This document shows positions 51,010-60,324 of a DNA stretch of 64,000 nucleotides, piece after piece. The stretch comes from Polyangiaceae bacterium (GTDB lineage Bacteria > Myxococcota_A > Polyangia > Polyangiales > Polyangiaceae). The position numbers and the translations under genes are program-made. Numbering within the stretch: position 1 is the stretch's first letter; each line of letters starts with the position of its first letter. Below the pieces are notes generated by a model. That model was not told the origin of the DNA. It worked only from the letters and a program-made list of their open reading frames with translations, and made no database searches. The stretch spans positions 70,168 through 134,167 of the forward strand of contig JACKEA010000011.1 of assembly GCA_020633235.1 (NCBI GenBank). Direction: 5' to 3'.

Positions 51010-51873
51010 TCAGGGCGCTTCGCAGCCGTCCACGGGGGGGACTTCCGCAGGTGGAGTGCCGTCGGCGATGAGCTTCGCCGCGGCGAACACCGGGCGCCAG
51101 CGGTCCAAGCGGGAGAACTCCGAACGCCCCAAGGTTTGCTCTTTGCCGTCCATCACCGACGCGGAGATGATGCCGATGACCTCGCCCGTTCCGGTGCTGA
51201 GGGCGGGACCCCCGGAGTCCCCCGGGCAGATGGCGGCATTGAGGCGGAAGCGGCTGTCCATCACCCGATCCACCGCGCCGCCCACCCGCTCCTTGCGGCG
51301 GATGCCATCGCTCGACAGCGCGCAGCGACCAAAGCCCACCGGCTCGATTTCTTCGCCCTTTTTCGGGGGTTCGTCCAGCCGCGGGGTGACCGTGGGCATG
51401 CCCACCAGCTTGCGCTCCAGCACCAAGATCGCGATGTCCCCGACGCCCGCTGCATAGCCGCAGGGCGGCGCCACGATGGCGCGCACACCGACCTCGCCCC
51501 AGGGTAGGTAGTCCCCACCCAGCTCCACGTGGACGTTCTTTGCTTCCACGTTCGAGCTCTGGAACTCGCCGAAGTCGTTGCGCTGGCTCACGCAGTGGTG
51601 GGCCGTGAGCACCTGGTCGTCGTCGATGAGGGATCCGGAGCAGGTCACGCTGCCGGCCACCACGCGCACGACGTAGTCGTCCTCCCGAGCCCAGGCGAAA
51701 CGCAGGTACGCGCTCGTGCCTGCACCTCGCAACGCGGCCGGCGAGGGTTTCGGCTCCGGCCGATCGCTCACTCGGAACGGCTTCAAGGTGGAGCAAGCGG
51801 GGGTTGCGACGGCCGCCACGACCAGCGCCGCCGGCAGCATCGAGCTTCGCTTCTTGCTCTCGCCGTCTCCCAT
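51010..51873 (-). CDS. Trypsin-like serine protease lipoprotein
   Basis: A 287-residue lipoprotein (lipobox TPAC) with the S1 triad: VLTAHHC (His), GVGDIAILVLE (Asp) and CPGDSGGPAL (Ser). The loop AICPGDSGGP also supplies the substrate-binding Gly. Six Cys suggest disulphides. It probably acts in the periplasm or on the outer membrane. It starts at ATG 51873, two bases after the preceding TPR gene's stop. Confidence 0.9.
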   Translation of the reverse strand: MGDGESKKRSSMLPAALVVAAVATPACSTLKPFRVSDRPEPKPSPAALRGAGTSAYLRFAWAREDDYVVRVVAGSVTCSGSLIDDDQVLTAHHCVSQRNDFGEFQSSNVEAKNVHVELGGDYLPWGEVGVRAIVAPPCGYAAGVGDIAILVLERKLVGMPTVTPRLDEPPKKGEEIEPVGFGRCALSSDGIRRKERVGGAVDRVMDSRFRLNAAICPGDSGGPALSTGTGEVIGIISASVMDGKEQTLGRSEFSRLDRWRPVFAAAKLIADGTPPAEVPPVDGCEAP

Positions 51874-51875
51874 CT

Positions 51876-52394
51876 TCAGCGCATGTCCAGGGACACCTCG
51901 CGCACGGCGAGGCGGTAGGCGAGCAGGGCGCGATTGGGCTGCTCCGTAGGATCTTCCACGCCCAGCCGCACCATCTGGGACAAGAACCGAGCGCGGCGTT
52001 CCGCCCGCGCCACCAAGCCACGAGGACACGCCTGCTGCTCACACAGGGTGAGCACGTCTTTCTGCGCCGTGAGGGCCAAGCGCGCGAGGCCGAGCTCGCT
52101 CAAGCTCCGAGCCCGCGCATCGGCGATGGCCGGCTCCGCCTTCACGCTCTCCGGCGCGCGATCCAGGGCGGCCTGCGCTAGGCCTGGAGCCCCGCGGGTG
52201 AGGTACTCCTCCGTGAGCTGCTCCAAAGCGGCGGCGTCCTCCGGATGCGCGCTCACCCGCGCCTCCAGCGGGGCCAGCTCGGGTCCCATGTCGCGGCCCA
52301 CGAGGGCAGGGAGGGGTGGGCTGACGCTGGACGCAACCATCCACAGGCCAAAGGCCCCCAGGATCCACGCTGCCGCCCACCGCCAATCTTGCAT
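51876..52394 (-). CDS. Membrane-anchored TPR-like protein
   Basis: A 172-residue protein starting at ATG 52394. One N-terminal hydrophobic helix (WAAAWILGAFGLWMVASSV), then alpha-helical repeat-like segments (DAAALEQLTEEYLTRGAPGLAQAALDRA, and SLSELGLARLALTAQKDVLTL). CEQQAC gives one Cys pair. It lies directly upstream of the trypsin-like protease and probably forms a transcript with it. Confidence 0.6.
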   Translation of the reverse strand: MQDWRWAAAWILGAFGLWMVASSVSPPLPALVGRDMGPELAPLEARVSAHPEDAAALEQLTEEYLTRGAPGLAQAALDRAPESVKAEPAIADARARSLSELGLARLALTAQKDVLTLCEQQACPRGLVARAERRARFLSQMVRLGVEDPTEQPNRALLAYRLAVREVSLDMR

Positions 52395-52514
52395 CCGACC
52401 TCGAAACCCGCCCAGACACCTGCCGGATCGCAAAGTTCCCGGCTCGGAGCGTTCGACTCCTCGAGGCATGGACGGATTGGGTCAGTTTACGGTCTTTTTC
52501 CAGCTCACGCTGGC

Positions 52515-52550
52515 GAGAAAAAAAATCGAGGCGAGGGCTGAACGCCCGGG
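52515..52550 (-). terminator. Possible Rho-independent terminator after the HD-domain gene
   Basis: On the minus strand, GGGCGTTCAGCCC (a 4-bp stem) is followed nine bases later by T8 (plus strand A8 at 52518-52525). The stem is short and the spacing is longer than usual, so it may be coincidental. It is where the 54-56.9 kb kinase operon should end. Confidence 0.3.
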
Positions 52551-52632
52551 TGTGTAGCTTCGTGTGAGACAGCTTCCGGGGTTTGTTGTTCCGCCGCGGA
52601 AACGTTCCCGCGTTGGACCAACAAAAGAAGCC

Positions 52633-54102
52633 TCAGCCCGGCGACACGCCCGGAGGCAGGGCGTCGTCGTGGACCAAGGCCCGGGCCACGTTGAAACGGG
52701 CGGCCGCGGAGCCCAGCAGGCGCACGACGCCGGGAGCCTGCGGATCGAGGCCCAGATCGATGACGGCGGCGCCGTCCAACGGCAGGCCCGCCGCGTCGGT
52801 CACGGGGCGGACCTGCGGCCGATTCTTGGCGTCGGCGGCGTCCGAGGGCCCCACCACCACGGCCCAGGCGCCGCTCGCCAGCTCCACCACGCTGCCTACC
52901 GGGAACAGGCCCAGGGCCTCGACGAAGACCCGCAACAGATCGCGGTCGATGCCGGGGTCGGAGGCCATCTGGTCGATGGCTTCCGCGGCGGAAAGCGCCG
53001 GGCTCATGTCGCGGGGTGCCATGCGATCGACGAAATGACGGATGAACACCAAGAGCCCACTGTGGGGAAGGAGGCGTCGCGTACCGGACCAGGGAACGCC
53101 CAGGAGCTCTTGACGCTCGGCCCAAGATGCTTCGAAGGCGGCCACGGAGCGCATCACCGCTACGGGGCGGAGGCCGCTGAGGGCGACGCACAGCATGGCG
53201 GTCGTGCCGGGCACCAGCATCTCGACCTGATCCGAGAGCGCCACCAGGCTTTCTTCGGCCTCGCTGCCGCGCAAGCGAACGCGACCCACGTCGGTGAGGA
53301 AGGCCGCCATCGCCAGCTGCACCAAGAGCGCGCGGTCTTGGGTGATCTCCCGAGCCAGCGTGACCAGCAAGATGGCGGACTGCACGGCGCGCCCGGCGTC
53401 ATCGCGATGAGCCCCCGCCAGCGCCGTCATGCCCAGCAGCGTGGAGCCCTGCTTGTCCGCCAGCGCCACCAGCTGCTGGGCGAGACGCTTGAGCCGTTGC
53501 GGCAAGATGTTGCGGCCGGCGGCGACGTCTTCGTAGAAGCGGCGTACGACCACCAACGCGGTAGCGTAGAAACGCAAGGTGCGCTCGCGAATGGGCAGCG
53601 CCTCTCGGGTGAGGCCCTGGGCGAGCCAGGGTGAGCTGCGGCGCAGGGTCACGTTCTCGAGCTCCAGCTCGAACAACTGCTCGCGCTTTTCGGGGTCACG
53701 GATGGCGGCGACCAGCGCGGCGCTGAAGGCCAGAAGCTCCCGCCCGCTCACCTCCGGCTCGAAGCTGACTTCGGCGACCTCTGCGCGACCCAAGATGCGT
53801 CCGAGCTCCAGCGCCGACTCGTACGCCTGGCGCGAAGCGCGCAGCAGCTGGCCACAGACGAATACGGAATCCCCGGCGAAGGTGAAGCGCGTCGCCGAGC
53901 CCACCTCGCTGGAGAAGTGCGCCAGAGCCTCGGCGGCCTTCTCCGCGGCCTCGTGCAGCGCGGTGTTGTTCTCCGCGAACACCAACGAGTTCTTCGCCAG
54001 GCGAAACACCGCCAGGCTCACGTTGGCGCTGCGATTCAACAGCGGGTTCTGCGCCTGCAGCGTGGCCAGATCGGAGACGCAGTTCGCGAGGTAGTCCGTC
54101 AC
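52633..54102 (-). CDS. Degenerate HD-domain protein, coupled to the Ser/Thr kinase
   Basis: A 489-residue protein. GTG 54102 overlaps the kinase stop (GTGA). N-terminal region with LAHFSSEVGSATRFTFAGDSVFVCGQLLRA; from ~220, an HD-GYP-like helical domain (GAHRDDAGRAVQSAILLVTLAREI, then MAAFLTDVGRVRLRG), where the catalytic HD pair is replaced by TD. GYP is not evident. C-terminal beta region (VVELASGAWAVVVGP). The protein probably senses or binds without hydrolysing cyclic nucleotides. It resembles proteins with HD-GYP folds lacking phosphodiesterase activity. Confidence 0.7.
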   Translation of the reverse strand: MTDYLANCVSDLATLQAQNPLLNRSANVSLAVFRLAKNSLVFAENNTALHEAAEKAAEALAHFSSEVGSATRFTFAGDSVFVCGQLLRASRQAYESALELGRILGRAEVAEVSFEPEVSGRELLAFSAALVAAIRDPEKREQLFELELENVTLRRSSPWLAQGLTREALPIRERTLRFYATALVVVRRFYEDVAAGRNILPQRLKRLAQQLVALADKQGSTLLGMTALAGAHRDDAGRAVQSAILLVTLAREITQDRALLVQLAMAAFLTDVGRVRLRGSEAEESLVALSDQVEMLVPGTTAMLCVALSGLRPVAVMRSVAAFEASWAERQELLGVPWSGTRRLLPHSGLLVFIRHFVDRMAPRDMSPALSAAEAIDQMASDPGIDRDLLRVFVEALGLFPVGSVVELASGAWAVVVGPSDAADAKNRPQVRPVTDAAGLPLDGAAVIDLGLDPQAPGVVRLLGSAAARFNVARALVHDDALPPGVSPG

Positions 54103-56981
54103 GACGAGCGCCCCCGTGCCGCCGGCGGCTGGCTGAGGCGGATCTCGACCTGATTGTGGGCGATGCCGGCGGACTGGCGCACGCGCTGGCTGTTGCGGAA
54201 GCGCCCTTTGGATGCGGCTTCGAGAGCGGCCAACGCTTCTTGGGTCTCGGCGATGGCGCCCAGCTGCTCCGCGGCCAGCGCACGGGTGTCTTCGTGGGCG
54301 CCGGTGGAGACGACGCGGGACTCCTGCAGCAGCTCGACGCACACTGCTTCGGCACGCTGTGGGGCCAGTGTGGCGAGCGTGGCGAGCAACATGCGGCGCT
54401 CCTCCTCCGGAAGCTTGTCGAAGTCGTCGCTCTTGATGCGCAGCACCAGGAACGGTCCTGCGGCTCGGATGACGTGAGCCTGAATCGCGCGCAAGGCGGC
54501 GACGCGCACTTCGGGATCCACGTCTTCCAACAGGGCGCGGAGCTCCACCCGCAGCCGCTCGCCGCGGGCGCCTTCGATGTGTCCCAGCGCTTCGATGCGC
54601 ACGATGGCGTGGGGCGATTGCACGGCGAGGGCCATGGCGTCGCGCGCCTCGGGGCTCTCGATGCTGCCGAGCACGCGCAACAGGGCGAGGGCGAGGGCGA
54701 CGTCCGCCGTGGCGAACATGGCGCCGATCTCCGCTTCGTGGCCTCGACCCAACCGGACCAGGCCGGCGATCAGTGCGTCTTTCAGATCCCCCGCGAAAAC
54801 CCGCGGCAGGGCTTCGGCGATGACGGGCACGTGCTGCTCGGTGAGGGCGCCGGTGAGGGTGTGCACCGCCGTGACGCGGGCGGGATCGGGATCGGCGATG
54901 GCGGCGTGGAGCAGGTGGCCGAGGGCCGTCGCCGTCAGGGTCTGGCGAACCAGCTCGCTGTGCAGCTCGGCCGCTTCGGCGGGGTCCTTGAGCTCGCGAA
55001 AGGCCAGGGCCAAGCGGGACAAGAGCGAGAGAGCGGCGTCCGGGGCGTCCGCGGCCAGGGCGTCGAGGCCGGCGCTGAGGGGAACCGTGACGGTGTCCAG
55101 CGTGCCTTGCAGGGCCGCCTGATTGAAGGCGACGGCCACGGCCACGACGAAGCGCTCGTCCAGCGCGACGTCGGCTTCCAACTGCTCCCGGAGTGCGGCG
55201 ACGGAACCTTCGTCGACGGAGCCGCTCTGAACGTCCATGCGCGCGCGCTGCTTGCGAATGCGCTCCGCGCGGGCCTCCGCTTCTGCGCTGTGCTCGTCGT
55301 CCAGGGCCAAGAGCCGAGCCAAGCGCTGCTCTCGCGTGCTCGCGTCCGCGCCGCTTCCGCGGTGCTCCGACCAACAATCTTCGAGCTGGAAGCTGGAATC
55401 GAAGTTGGCCAAGGCCAACACGGCGTCGGTTTCGCTGCCGAAGTCGTCGTAGCTCTCGGCGTCGCCCGCCACGAAGTTGTCGAAGGCTTGGTACACGACG
55501 TGATCGAAGCCCGCGTCCCACAGCCAGGTGACGGAGTCGTCTTCGCTGGGCAAGCCCTGCCGATCTTGCGTGAGCAGCAGGATCAGCCGTCCGAACTCGT
55601 CCTTCGAGAGCCCGGAGACCAGGCCCAACATGCGCACGCCGTCGGCGAAGAGCTGATACGGAATGCGGTCGAAGGGCTGGCGCGGTTCCCACAACACGGA
55701 GCCGCGGGCCACGAAGGCGTAGGGCGTGACCTCCCACAGGAGCTCGTCGTCGGACTGCGCCAGAGCGAGCTCGCACTGGGCGAAGGCGGTATCCAGACGG
55801 CGGAGCGCCTCCGGGTGGGTGGAGCCGTACTGGCGCGCGCCGAACAGCGCGCGCTCGAGCAGACGGAACGTCTCCGTGAGGGGCGCCAGGGACGCATCGC
55901 CCTCTTCCAGATCCAGGGGCGGCGGGAACGCGCTGCCCCGCGGAGGCGGCGCCACGCTGCCGCGCGCCGGGGGCGGCACGGTGCGGGGCGTGGGCCGTCG
56001 CTCGCGGGGGGCGGCCATGGTGGGCGCCACGCCGGCAACGGGGGGCCGCACCGTGTGGCGCGCCCGCGGGCTGGCGTCCTCCGCCAGGGCGCCGAGCGTC
56101 GCGCACACCTCCATGTGCATCTCGCCGGCGCTCTGGAAGCGCCGACTGGAGTCGTAGTCGAGGGCGCGATCCACCAGCGCGATCACGTCCACCGGAGCAT
56201 CGGAGAAGCGCGCCAAGGACGGCGCCCGCTGCGACGCCGCGAGCACCAGGACCTCGTTGGCCGTCGATGCCTTGTGCACCGGTCGCCCAGTGAGGAGCGA
56301 GAACACGACGGCACCCACGGCCCACAAGTCCGTGCGCGCGTCCACCTGCGACCAGCGCCCCAAAGCTTGCTCCGGCGCCATGAAGTCGGGTGTGCCCATC
56401 AGCATGCCGGTGCGCGTGTGGCTGGTGGCCTCCGTGCCCTCGAGCAGCCGCGCGATGCCGAAGTCGAGGACCTTGAGCTCGCCCTCGTTGGTCAAGAACA
56501 GGTTTTCGGGCTTTATGTCACGGTGGACGATCTCCACCGAGTGGGCGGCCTGCAGCACCGAGAGGGTATCCCGGGCGATACACAGGGCTTCGCGAAGACC
56601 GAGCTGACCACCGTTCTCGGCTGCTCGCTCGCGTACGGACTGCCCGTGCAAGAGCTCCATCACGAGGTAGGGCTGTCCCTCCGCCGTGACGTCGTCGTCC
56701 AGCACCTTCACCACGCCGGAGTGGACGACCTTGTTGCCGATGTACGCCTCGCGCTGGAAGCGATCCCGGGCTTGATCGAAGCTCACGAACTGCTCGTGCA
56801 AGAGCTTGATGGCCGCCACCGCGCCGTTGCGGTGCGTCGCGGAGAACACCGCGGCCATGCCGCCGACCCCGATCAAGCGATCGAGATGCCACTTGCCACC
56901 GAGCACGCTGCCGACTCGGCTGGCACAGAGTTCGTACTGCTCGTCGTCGGACACGGCGCGTTGCCCCGAAAGCTCGCGCAA
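54099..56981 (-). CDS. Ser/Thr protein kinase with C-terminal HEAT-like repeats
   Basis: A 960-residue protein. Kinase domain ~30-290: GVGGMAAVFSA (P-loop), AIKLL (Lys), VHRDIKPENLF (catalytic Asp), VLDFGIARL (DFG), and GTPDFMAPEQ (APE). A Pro-rich linker (~310-350) leads to a long helical region with HEAT/PBS-like repeats in the last 250 residues (VRIEALGHIEGARGERLRVELRALLEDVDPEVRVAALRAI). No transmembrane helix, unlike typical PASTA kinases, so it is cytosolic. GTG 56954 is an alternative start. It is coupled with the HD-domain gene. Confidence 0.9.
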   Translation of the reverse strand: MRELSGQRAVSDDEQYELCASRVGSVLGGKWHLDRLIGVGGMAAVFSATHRNGAVAAIKLLHEQFVSFDQARDRFQREAYIGNKVVHSGVVKVLDDDVTAEGQPYLVMELLHGQSVRERAAENGGQLGLREALCIARDTLSVLQAAHSVEIVHRDIKPENLFLTNEGELKVLDFGIARLLEGTEATSHTRTGMLMGTPDFMAPEQALGRWSQVDARTDLWAVGAVVFSLLTGRPVHKASTANEVLVLAASQRAPSLARFSDAPVDVIALVDRALDYDSSRRFQSAGEMHMEVCATLGALAEDASPRARHTVRPPVAGVAPTMAAPRERRPTPRTVPPPARGSVAPPPRGSAFPPPLDLEEGDASLAPLTETFRLLERALFGARQYGSTHPEALRRLDTAFAQCELALAQSDDELLWEVTPYAFVARGSVLWEPRQPFDRIPYQLFADGVRMLGLVSGLSKDEFGRLILLLTQDRQGLPSEDDSVTWLWDAGFDHVVYQAFDNFVAGDAESYDDFGSETDAVLALANFDSSFQLEDCWSEHRGSGADASTREQRLARLLALDDEHSAEAEARAERIRKQRARMDVQSGSVDEGSVAALREQLEADVALDERFVVAVAVAFNQAALQGTLDTVTVPLSAGLDALAADAPDAALSLLSRLALAFRELKDPAEAAELHSELVRQTLTATALGHLLHAAIADPDPARVTAVHTLTGALTEQHVPVIAEALPRVFAGDLKDALIAGLVRLGRGHEAEIGAMFATADVALALALLRVLGSIESPEARDAMALAVQSPHAIVRIEALGHIEGARGERLRVELRALLEDVDPEVRVAALRAIQAHVIRAAGPFLVLRIKSDDFDKLPEEERRMLLATLATLAPQRAEAVCVELLQESRVVSTGAHEDTRALAAEQLGAIAETQEALAALEAASKGRFRNSQRVRQSAGIAHNQVEIRLSQPPAARGRSS

Positions 56982-57058
56982 AAACGCGAGCTTTCAGCGT
57001 AGCCAAGAACCCTTCATCCGGCAACTTCACGCGCTCGTCACGGGCGATCGAAAAATCT

Positions 57059-58357
57059 CTATGCCAGGTTCCAAGGGACTTGGGTCTTGGCGACACGCTG
57101 ACCTTCTGCGTCCGGTCGCGGACCGAGGAGCACCCAGGTTCGCATCTGACCTTTGCCCTTCACCTCGAGCTCGCCCCGCGGCGAGAGCTCGTAACGGTGC
57201 ACGAGCAGCCGTTGGACTGCCTCCGTCACTTGAATGGTTCCGGGCTCCGCGTGGGATTCCATGCGGCTCGCGGTGTTCACCGTATCTCCCCATACGTCGT
57301 ATATGAACTTGCGCTTGCCAATGACTCCGGCGACGACGGGCCCGGTGTCGATGCCGATACGCAAGCTGAGGGGCTCGCCGAAACGCTCACTGAAGTCCGC
57401 GACCCGGCGTTGGATGGCGAGAGCCATCTCGGCGATGGCCAGGGCGTGATCCTCGGCGTGGTCCCCGAGCCCCGCGGCCACCATGTAGGCGTCCCCGATG
57501 GTCTTGATCTTCTCGAGGGACAGCTTGTCCGCCAGATCGTCGAAGCTCGAAAAGACCTGGTTCAGTCGGTCCACCAGCTCTTCCGGCGCGATGCGCTCGG
57601 TCATTCGAGTGAAGCCCACGATGTCGGCGAACAGCACGGAGGTTTGGGTGAAACGATCCGCAATGGAGCCGCCGTCCTCTTTCAGACGCTCGGCGATGCG
57701 AGGAGGCAGCACGTTGAGCAACAGACGCTCCGAGCGCTTTCGTTCGGCGTCCAACCGCCGGCGCTGCAAGAAGCCCTCGCGCGCCTGGCGCTCGAGCTGA
57801 TAGGCGAGCAGCGCGCCGATGCCGCCGAGGGAGAACATGGTCGTGCTGATGGAGGCGCGCACGGCGGGCGCGCTGTGGGCGAGCACCAGATCCAGCAGCC
57901 AGTAGGTGGCGACGGCGACGGCGGTGAACGTAATCTGCGTCACCACGCCCATGTGCGCCACGAAGGGCCCCAGCGTGACGAACAGCACCGCGTAGGAGCT
58001 GTACAGGAAGTATCCCGTGGGCGGCGAGATGGCCGCGATGTACAGCACCACGAACACGGCCGTGGTGCCGTAGAAGAACATCACCAGCTGGCCGAAGCGG
58101 GCGAGGTGCTTGCTACGGACCACCGCGAACGCGACGGCCGCCACGGGCAGGAACATGCCGAAGCGCGCGGCCCACGCCCGCGAGAGCACACCGGGAACGA
58201 TGAGCCAGTCGTGCACTGCGTAGGCGAGAAACACCAAGGAGGCGATGCCGACGCTGAACTGCAAGAAGCGTTGGCGCCGCGGCAACTCCTCGCGAGCGAA
58301 CTCCGCCTCCAGCCGTGCGTCGACGAACGTCCCCGTACGTCCGATGGTCTCCGTCAC
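57059..58357 (-). CDS. Membrane-bound class III adenylate/guanylate cyclase
   Basis: A 432-residue protein with about six membrane helices in the first ~190 residues, a coiled-coil S-helix (EGFLQRRRLDAERKRSERLLLNVLPPRIAERLKEDG), and a C-terminal cyclase domain: VLFADIVGFTRMTE (metal Asp 1), KTIGDAYMVAAGL (metal Asp 2), IGIDTGPVVAGVIGKRKFIYDVWGDTVNTASRMES. Substrate-specifying residues look adenylate-type (K in EKIKTIGD). Activity probably feeds cAMP to cyclic nucleotide-binding proteins such as the 8188 channel; this link is inference. Confidence 0.9.
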   Translation of the reverse strand: MTETIGRTGTFVDARLEAEFAREELPRRQRFLQFSVGIASLVFLAYAVHDWLIVPGVLSRAWAARFGMFLPVAAVAFAVVRSKHLARFGQLVMFFYGTTAVFVVLYIAAISPPTGYFLYSSYAVLFVTLGPFVAHMGVVTQITFTAVAVATYWLLDLVLAHSAPAVRASISTTMFSLGGIGALLAYQLERQAREGFLQRRRLDAERKRSERLLLNVLPPRIAERLKEDGGSIADRFTQTSVLFADIVGFTRMTERIAPEELVDRLNQVFSSFDDLADKLSLEKIKTIGDAYMVAAGLGDHAEDHALAIAEMALAIQRRVADFSERFGEPLSLRIGIDTGPVVAGVIGKRKFIYDVWGDTVNTASRMESHAEPGTIQVTEAVQRLLVHRYELSPRGELEVKGKGQMRTWVLLGPRPDAEGQRVAKTQVPWNLA

Positions 58358-58375
58358 CCGCGCTAAGATAGCGGA

Positions 58376-59176
58376 CTATGCGGCGGAAAGCCCGCGACGC
58401 CAGTCGTCCAGCAGCGCGCGGTTGTCGAAGTCCCAGGGGTGGAACTCGCGGCGATAGAAGGCCAGGTAGGGTCGCAGCAAGCGACGCAGTCCGCCGGGCT
58501 TGCCGAAGCAGAACCAGAGCAGGTCGGCCCACTGGCGGGGGGAAAACAACGTGCCATCTGCGCGCATCATGCGGATCTGTTGCTCGACGACCTTCAGCCA
58601 GAAGATCAGCGTGGCCCCGAGCATCATCTCCACGCGCAGCCAATAGCCGCCCCCGGCTGCCTGGTACACGTCGAACGCCACCGCCTTGTGCTCGTTCTCC
58701 TCGGCGGCGTGCCAGCGCCACAGACGCGCCATCTCCGAGTCGGCGCCCTGCAAAAGTCCGGGGTCCGACAGGACCATGTGCGCCATCAGCGCGGTGAAGT
58801 GCTCCAGGGCGCAGGTCACGGCCAGCCGCGCTCGCTTCGGAAGTCGGCGGCTCACGCGATCGAGCAGTCGCTTCACGCGGGCCTCCATCTCCACCACTGG
58901 ATAGCCGTGCGCTGCGAGCATTTCGTTGTAGCGAACGTGCTCACGACCGTGCATGCCTTCCTGTGCACAGAACGCTTGCACGTCGCGTTCGAGCTCGGGG
59001 CTGGTCACGTACTTTCGGTGCGCCTTCACGCTGGCGATGAAGAACCGCTCGCCGGCTGGAAAGAACACCGACAGGTTGTTGAAGAAGGTGCTGACGGCGG
59101 CCCGCCCTCCGTGCCAGTGGGCGGCCACGCCCTCCATCCGGAAACGGAGGTCACGCACTTCTATGGGGGCTGACAC
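58376..59176 (-). CDS. PF10118-type predicted metal-dependent hydrolase
   Basis: A 266-residue helical protein from GTG 59176. FFIASVKAHRKYV, QEGMHGREHVRYNEML, CALEHFTALMAH and WHAAEENEHKAVAFDVY are the His/Glu blocks of the PF10118 family, with a di-metal, ferritin-like flavour. The substrate is not known. It is transcribed divergently from the AraC-type regulator at 59248 (71-base gap), which probably controls it. Confidence 0.85.
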   Translation of the reverse strand: MSAPIEVRDLRFRMEGVAAHWHGGRAAVSTFFNNLSVFFPAGERFFIASVKAHRKYVTSPELERDVQAFCAQEGMHGREHVRYNEMLAAHGYPVVEMEARVKRLLDRVSRRLPKRARLAVTCALEHFTALMAHMVLSDPGLLQGADSEMARLWRWHAAEENEHKAVAFDVYQAAGGGYWLRVEMMLGATLIFWLKVVEQQIRMMRADGTLFSPRQWADLLWFCFGKPGGLRRLLRPYLAFYRREFHPWDFDNRALLDDWRRGLSAA

Positions 59177-59247
59177 TCCCGACAGGTTGGGCCTTCTTCT
59201 GCCGCTCCGTCAGGTTACCATCGGCCAAGCTCTTGTCATTTACGGCC

Positions 59248-60252
59248 ATGGAACCGACGTTTCCCGCAGCCCACGCCCTCCACTTGGTGGAGCTCGTCAA
59301 GCGTTGGGACATCGCGCCCCAAGAAATCGTCGGTGGGCTCGACGTCGAGCGTTTGGCGGATCCCGCGGAACGGCTGCGCGTCGTCGAGCTGGAAGAGATC
59401 ATCGAACGCGCCCGGCGACTGACGGGCGAGGCCGGCATCGGATTCTTCCTGGGGCTGCAGATGCAGGTGTCCGCCCATGGGCAGCTCGGCTTTGCGGCGA
59501 TGACGGCCAAGTCCGTGCGCGAGGCGCTCTCCGCCGCGGAACGCTTCGCTCCGACTCGCACCACGGCCCTGTCCTTGGAGGTCCGCGAGAGAGCGCAGCA
59601 AACCGAGCTGGTGATCCACGAGCGAGCGGACCTCGGCCGTGCGCGGGACGTGGTGCTGGTGGCGCTGGCCGTCGGCATCTGGCGCATCGGCTGTGCGCTC
59701 ACCGGTCGGGAGCTCTCCGGCAGCGCGGACTTCGCGTTCGAGGAGCCCGAGTACTTCGCGCGTTTCGCCTCCGCGTCACCCGGCAACGTGCGCTGCGGCC
59801 AGCCGGAGAATCGGCTGGTGTTTGCCACGGAAATCCTGGACCTACCGCTGACGATGTCCGACGAGGCCGCTCGGCGCTTGGCCGTGCGGCATTGTGAAGC
59901 AGAGCTGGATGCCCTCGGCTACGAGCGCCAGCTCGTGGGTCGGGCTCGTGCCCTGCTGCCAAATGGTGAGGTCGGCTTCCGGACCTTGGACGAGCTGGCG
60001 CAGGAGCTCGGTATGTCGCCGCGCACCCTGCGCCGGAAGCTGGCCGCCCATGGCTCGAGCTACAGTGAGCTACTCGACGCCGAGCGAAGGGACCGCGCCA
60101 TGCTGTTGCTGCGGAACGACGCCTTCTCCATCGAGCAGGTGGCGGAGCGCGTTGGCTATGCCGACCTGGCCAACTTCACCCGAGCCTTTCGCCGCTGGGT
60201 GGGTATGACGCCCGCCGCCTTTCGCAAGAGCGCGACACTGTTGAATGATTGA
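59248..60252 (+). CDS. AraC-family transcriptional regulator
   Basis: A 334-residue protein. The N-terminal ~200 residues match the arabinose-binding-type domain of OruR/VirF-like regulators (LQMQVSAHGQLGFAAMTAKSVREALSAAERFAP). The C-terminal double HTH is canonical: LDELAQELGMSPRTLRRKLAAHGSSYSELLDAERR and IEQVAERVGYADLANFTRAFRRWVGMTPAAFRK. ATG 59248 is preferred to 59233. Its position suggests control of the divergent PF10118 hydrolase. Confidence 0.85.
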   Translation: MEPTFPAAHALHLVELVKRWDIAPQEIVGGLDVERLADPAERLRVVELEEIIERARRLTGEAGIGFFLGLQMQVSAHGQLGFAAMTAKSVREALSAAERFAPTRTTALSLEVRERAQQTELVIHERADLGRARDVVLVALAVGIWRIGCALTGRELSGSADFAFEEPEYFARFASASPGNVRCGQPENRLVFATEILDLPLTMSDEAARRLAVRHCEAELDALGYERQLVGRARALLPNGEVGFRTLDELAQELGMSPRTLRRKLAAHGSSYSELLDAERRDRAMLLLRNDAFSIEQVAERVGYADLANFTRAFRRWVGMTPAAFRKSATLLND

Positions 60253-60324
60253 CGCGAAGCTCGCGAACGAACGTACGGCTGTAGTGCGCTTTGCTTCGAG
60301 CTGCTAGATTCGAAACGATTTGCC

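Noticed and set aside
52633..56325. 1,230-codon minus-strand open frame
   Set aside because: Only the last ~490 codons are real (the HD-domain gene from GTG 54102). The rest is an Arg/Pro/Gly-rich antiframe of the Ser/Thr kinase, which has clear motifs in another frame.
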